Of a stretch of DNA of 64,000 nt, positions 63,142 to 64,000 are shown piece after piece. Origin of the DNA: Aliiroseovarius sp. S1123 (GTDB lineage Bacteria > Pseudomonadota > Alphaproteobacteria > Rhodobacterales > Rhodobacteraceae); assembly GCF_023015885.1 (NCBI RefSeq), contig NZ_JALKBE010000002.1, forward strand, positions 124,001 to 188,000. Direction: 5' to 3'. Every line of letters begins with the position of its first letter. Position 1 is the first letter of the stretch. The notes below the pieces were generated by a model. That model was not told the DNA's origin and did not search any database. It worked only from the letters and a program-made list of their open reading frames with translations. A program made the translations under genes and the position numbers.

Positions 63142-63879
63142 TCAGCGGTCGTCGTCATCCTTGCCCGATTTGCCGGGTACGCCATCGCCACCGCCGTTAC
63201 CGATGCCATTGTCGCCTTGTGGGCCACCACGGCCATCGCCGGTTCCGTCGCCATCACCATCGGTGCCATCGTCGTCATCGCCAGTTCCGTCGCCGTCACC
63301 ATCGGTACCGTCGCCGTCACCATCGGTGCCATCTCCGTCACCATCGGTGCCATCTCCGTCACCGTCGCCGTCACCGTCACCGTCGCCGTCTCCGGTTGGA
63401 TCCGGATTGTCGCCGGGTTCACCAGGATCCGGGTTGTCACCGGGTTCACCGGGATCCGGATTGTCACCCGGGTCACCCGGATCTGGGTTGTCCCCATCAC
63501 CCGGACCATCTCCTCCGCCGTCATCAGGACCTTCACCTGGTCCGGGTCGCGGAACGAGTTTCGGAATTTTGCCATCCTTGTCGCGGTGCGAAGGCGGCGG
63601 CACGACCGTCGTTGCCGTCGGTAGCGCGTTCAGCGCGTCGGCGAATGCCGGACATTCTTGCGTAACATCAGCAAGAACGTTCAGAAACTCATCCTGACGC
63701 TGGATATAGCGAAGCATCTGCATTGTGACGACTTCGCATTTGCAAAGCACATCGGTTTCCAGCGATAGTTTCGCTGTTGACACATTACAGTATTGCTTTG
63801 CATGCGCGATCTGTGTGGATCCCCCCCAGACCGCACCAGCCATTGCAAGCGCGGCCAGCGCTGTCTTACGTGTAAGCAT
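63142..63879 (-). CDS. Exported protein with acidic DxDxDG repeat tail
   Basis: A 245-residue protein. Signal peptide to about residue 27 (ending AHA). The mature N-terminal part (28-90) has four cysteines (QYCN, LCKCE, ECPAF) in a small helical domain. From about 105 a Pro/Gly/Asp tail begins: a run of nine-residue repeats NPDPG(D/E)PGD, then GD repeats, then five units close to TDGDGDG, ending KSGKDDDDR. The DGDGDG units read as DxDxDG, a calcium-loop pattern seen in dockerin- and thrombospondin-3-type repeats. It is convergent with the LapG-type peptidase. The function is unknown; calcium binding is inference. Confidence 0.65.
   Translation of the reverse strand: MLTRKTALAALAMAGAVWGGSTQIAHAKQYCNVSTAKLSLETDVLCKCEVVTMQMLRYIQRQDEFLNVLADVTQECPAFADALNALPTATTVVPPPSHRDKDGKIPKLVPRPGPGEGPDDGGGDGPGDGDNPDPGDPGDNPDPGEPGDNPDPGEPGDNPDPTGDGDGDGDGDGDGDGTDGDGDGTDGDGDGTDGDGDGTGDDDDGTDGDGDGTGDGRGGPQGDNGIGNGGGDGVPGKSGKDDDDR
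63190..63520. repeat. Tandem coding repeat in the acidic tail
   Basis: In-frame direct repeats within the gene at 63142. An about 21-base unit encodes TDGDGDG, repeated around 63240-63375; a 27-base unit encodes NPDPG(D/E)PGD, repeated around 63395-63495. Unit copies differ at synonymous sites, so the array is not a very recent expansion, but slippage may change copy number between strains. Confidence 0.75.
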
Positions 63880-64000
63880 TTTTCACCCCTCTTAAAGTAC
63901 TGCTTCACAAAATTCGTTGGTCAAAAAAGACACTAACTTGAGTCAAATAATGTTCAGTTTGGCACAGAAAACGGGAAATTGCCACAATTGAGTTTAAAAT

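Noticed and set aside
63240-63495. CRISPR-like short repeats
   Set aside because: The repeats are in frame with a coding sequence, have no unique spacers and encode a regular peptide repeat.
63161-63697. + strand frame of Pro/Ser repeats
   Set aside because: It is the complement of the acidic-repeat gene; the reverse-strand frame has a real signal peptide and cysteine pattern.

Overview
The window reads as a chromosomal segment of an alphaproteobacterium of the Rhodobacteraceae (roseobacter type). The grounds are a high-GC coding style, a complete roseobacter-style sox locus, and gene neighbours common in that family: 3-hydroxybutyrate dehydrogenase beside a patatin, trmFO-gluQRS, ligA-recG, ctaA-M32 carboxypeptidase, and an RACo/MeTr/MetF C1 cluster. 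No phage, integrase, transposase or CRISPR array was seen. The genus cannot be fixed from the sequence alone.

Layout. 1-4950: the 3' part of a MetY-type sulfhydrylase is cut off by the window edge, then come a VOC protein, a DUF2971 protein with a TTG start, a glycosyltransferase-like protein, a small exported protein and a flavin reductase. 5085-24960: a sulfur super-cluster. soxT, soxR and soxS point left. soxVXYZABCDEF point right and encode the periplasmic thiosulfate-oxidising system, including SoxCD. They are followed by a DUF302 protein, a split YeeE/YedE permease, an ETHE1-like persulfide dioxygenase, a DUF442 sulfurtransferase and a SulP anion transporter. An SDR, dusA, a TauE/SafE exporter and a 2-oxoglutarate dioxygenase complete the block. 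The second half resembles the bigR/blh persulfide-detoxification operons, so periplasmic sulfur oxidation, cytoplasmic persulfide oxidation and sulfite/sulfate export appear to be encoded together. The regulator SoxR keeps the two cysteines of persulfide sensors. Three exact ATTC-N8-GAAT palindromes lie in intergenic regions of the locus and are its probable operators.

24950-31834: a thioesterase, tRNA-Gly(CCC), and a leftward C1/corrinoid set (RACo-like activator, CoA-transferase, tiny lipoprotein, MeTr-like methyltransferase, MetF-like reductase, 'virulence factor' family protein) without the corrinoid protein itself. 32128-43000: Ppx/GppA, rlmE, betB, a Bcr/CflA exporter, a FrnE-type DsbA, an acyl-CoA synthetase divergent from an XRE-cupin regulator with a perfect inverted repeat between them, an Acr3 arsenite exporter and a YejA-like binding protein. 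A candidate small RNA with a promoter-like element and its own terminator follows at 42898-42973. 43139-59100: bdhA, a patatin, a LysE exporter, a DUF502 protein, ligA-recG, a 40-residue membrane peptide behind a LexA-box-like GTTC-N7-GTTC, a divergent IscU-like protein, hisI, gluQRS-trmFO, a VOC protein, an outer-membrane barrel protein and gyrA. 59248-64000: ctaA, an M32 carboxypeptidase, a LapG-type transglutaminase-like peptidase, and a convergent exported protein whose tail is made of DxDxDG-type acidic repeats.

Most of the window is ordinary chromosome. The items most worth a second look are the shared operator family in the sulfur cluster, the LexA-box/40-residue membrane peptide, the candidate sRNA, and the acidic-repeat protein beside a LapG-type peptidase. 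All calls are made by reading the sequence; no database search was run.
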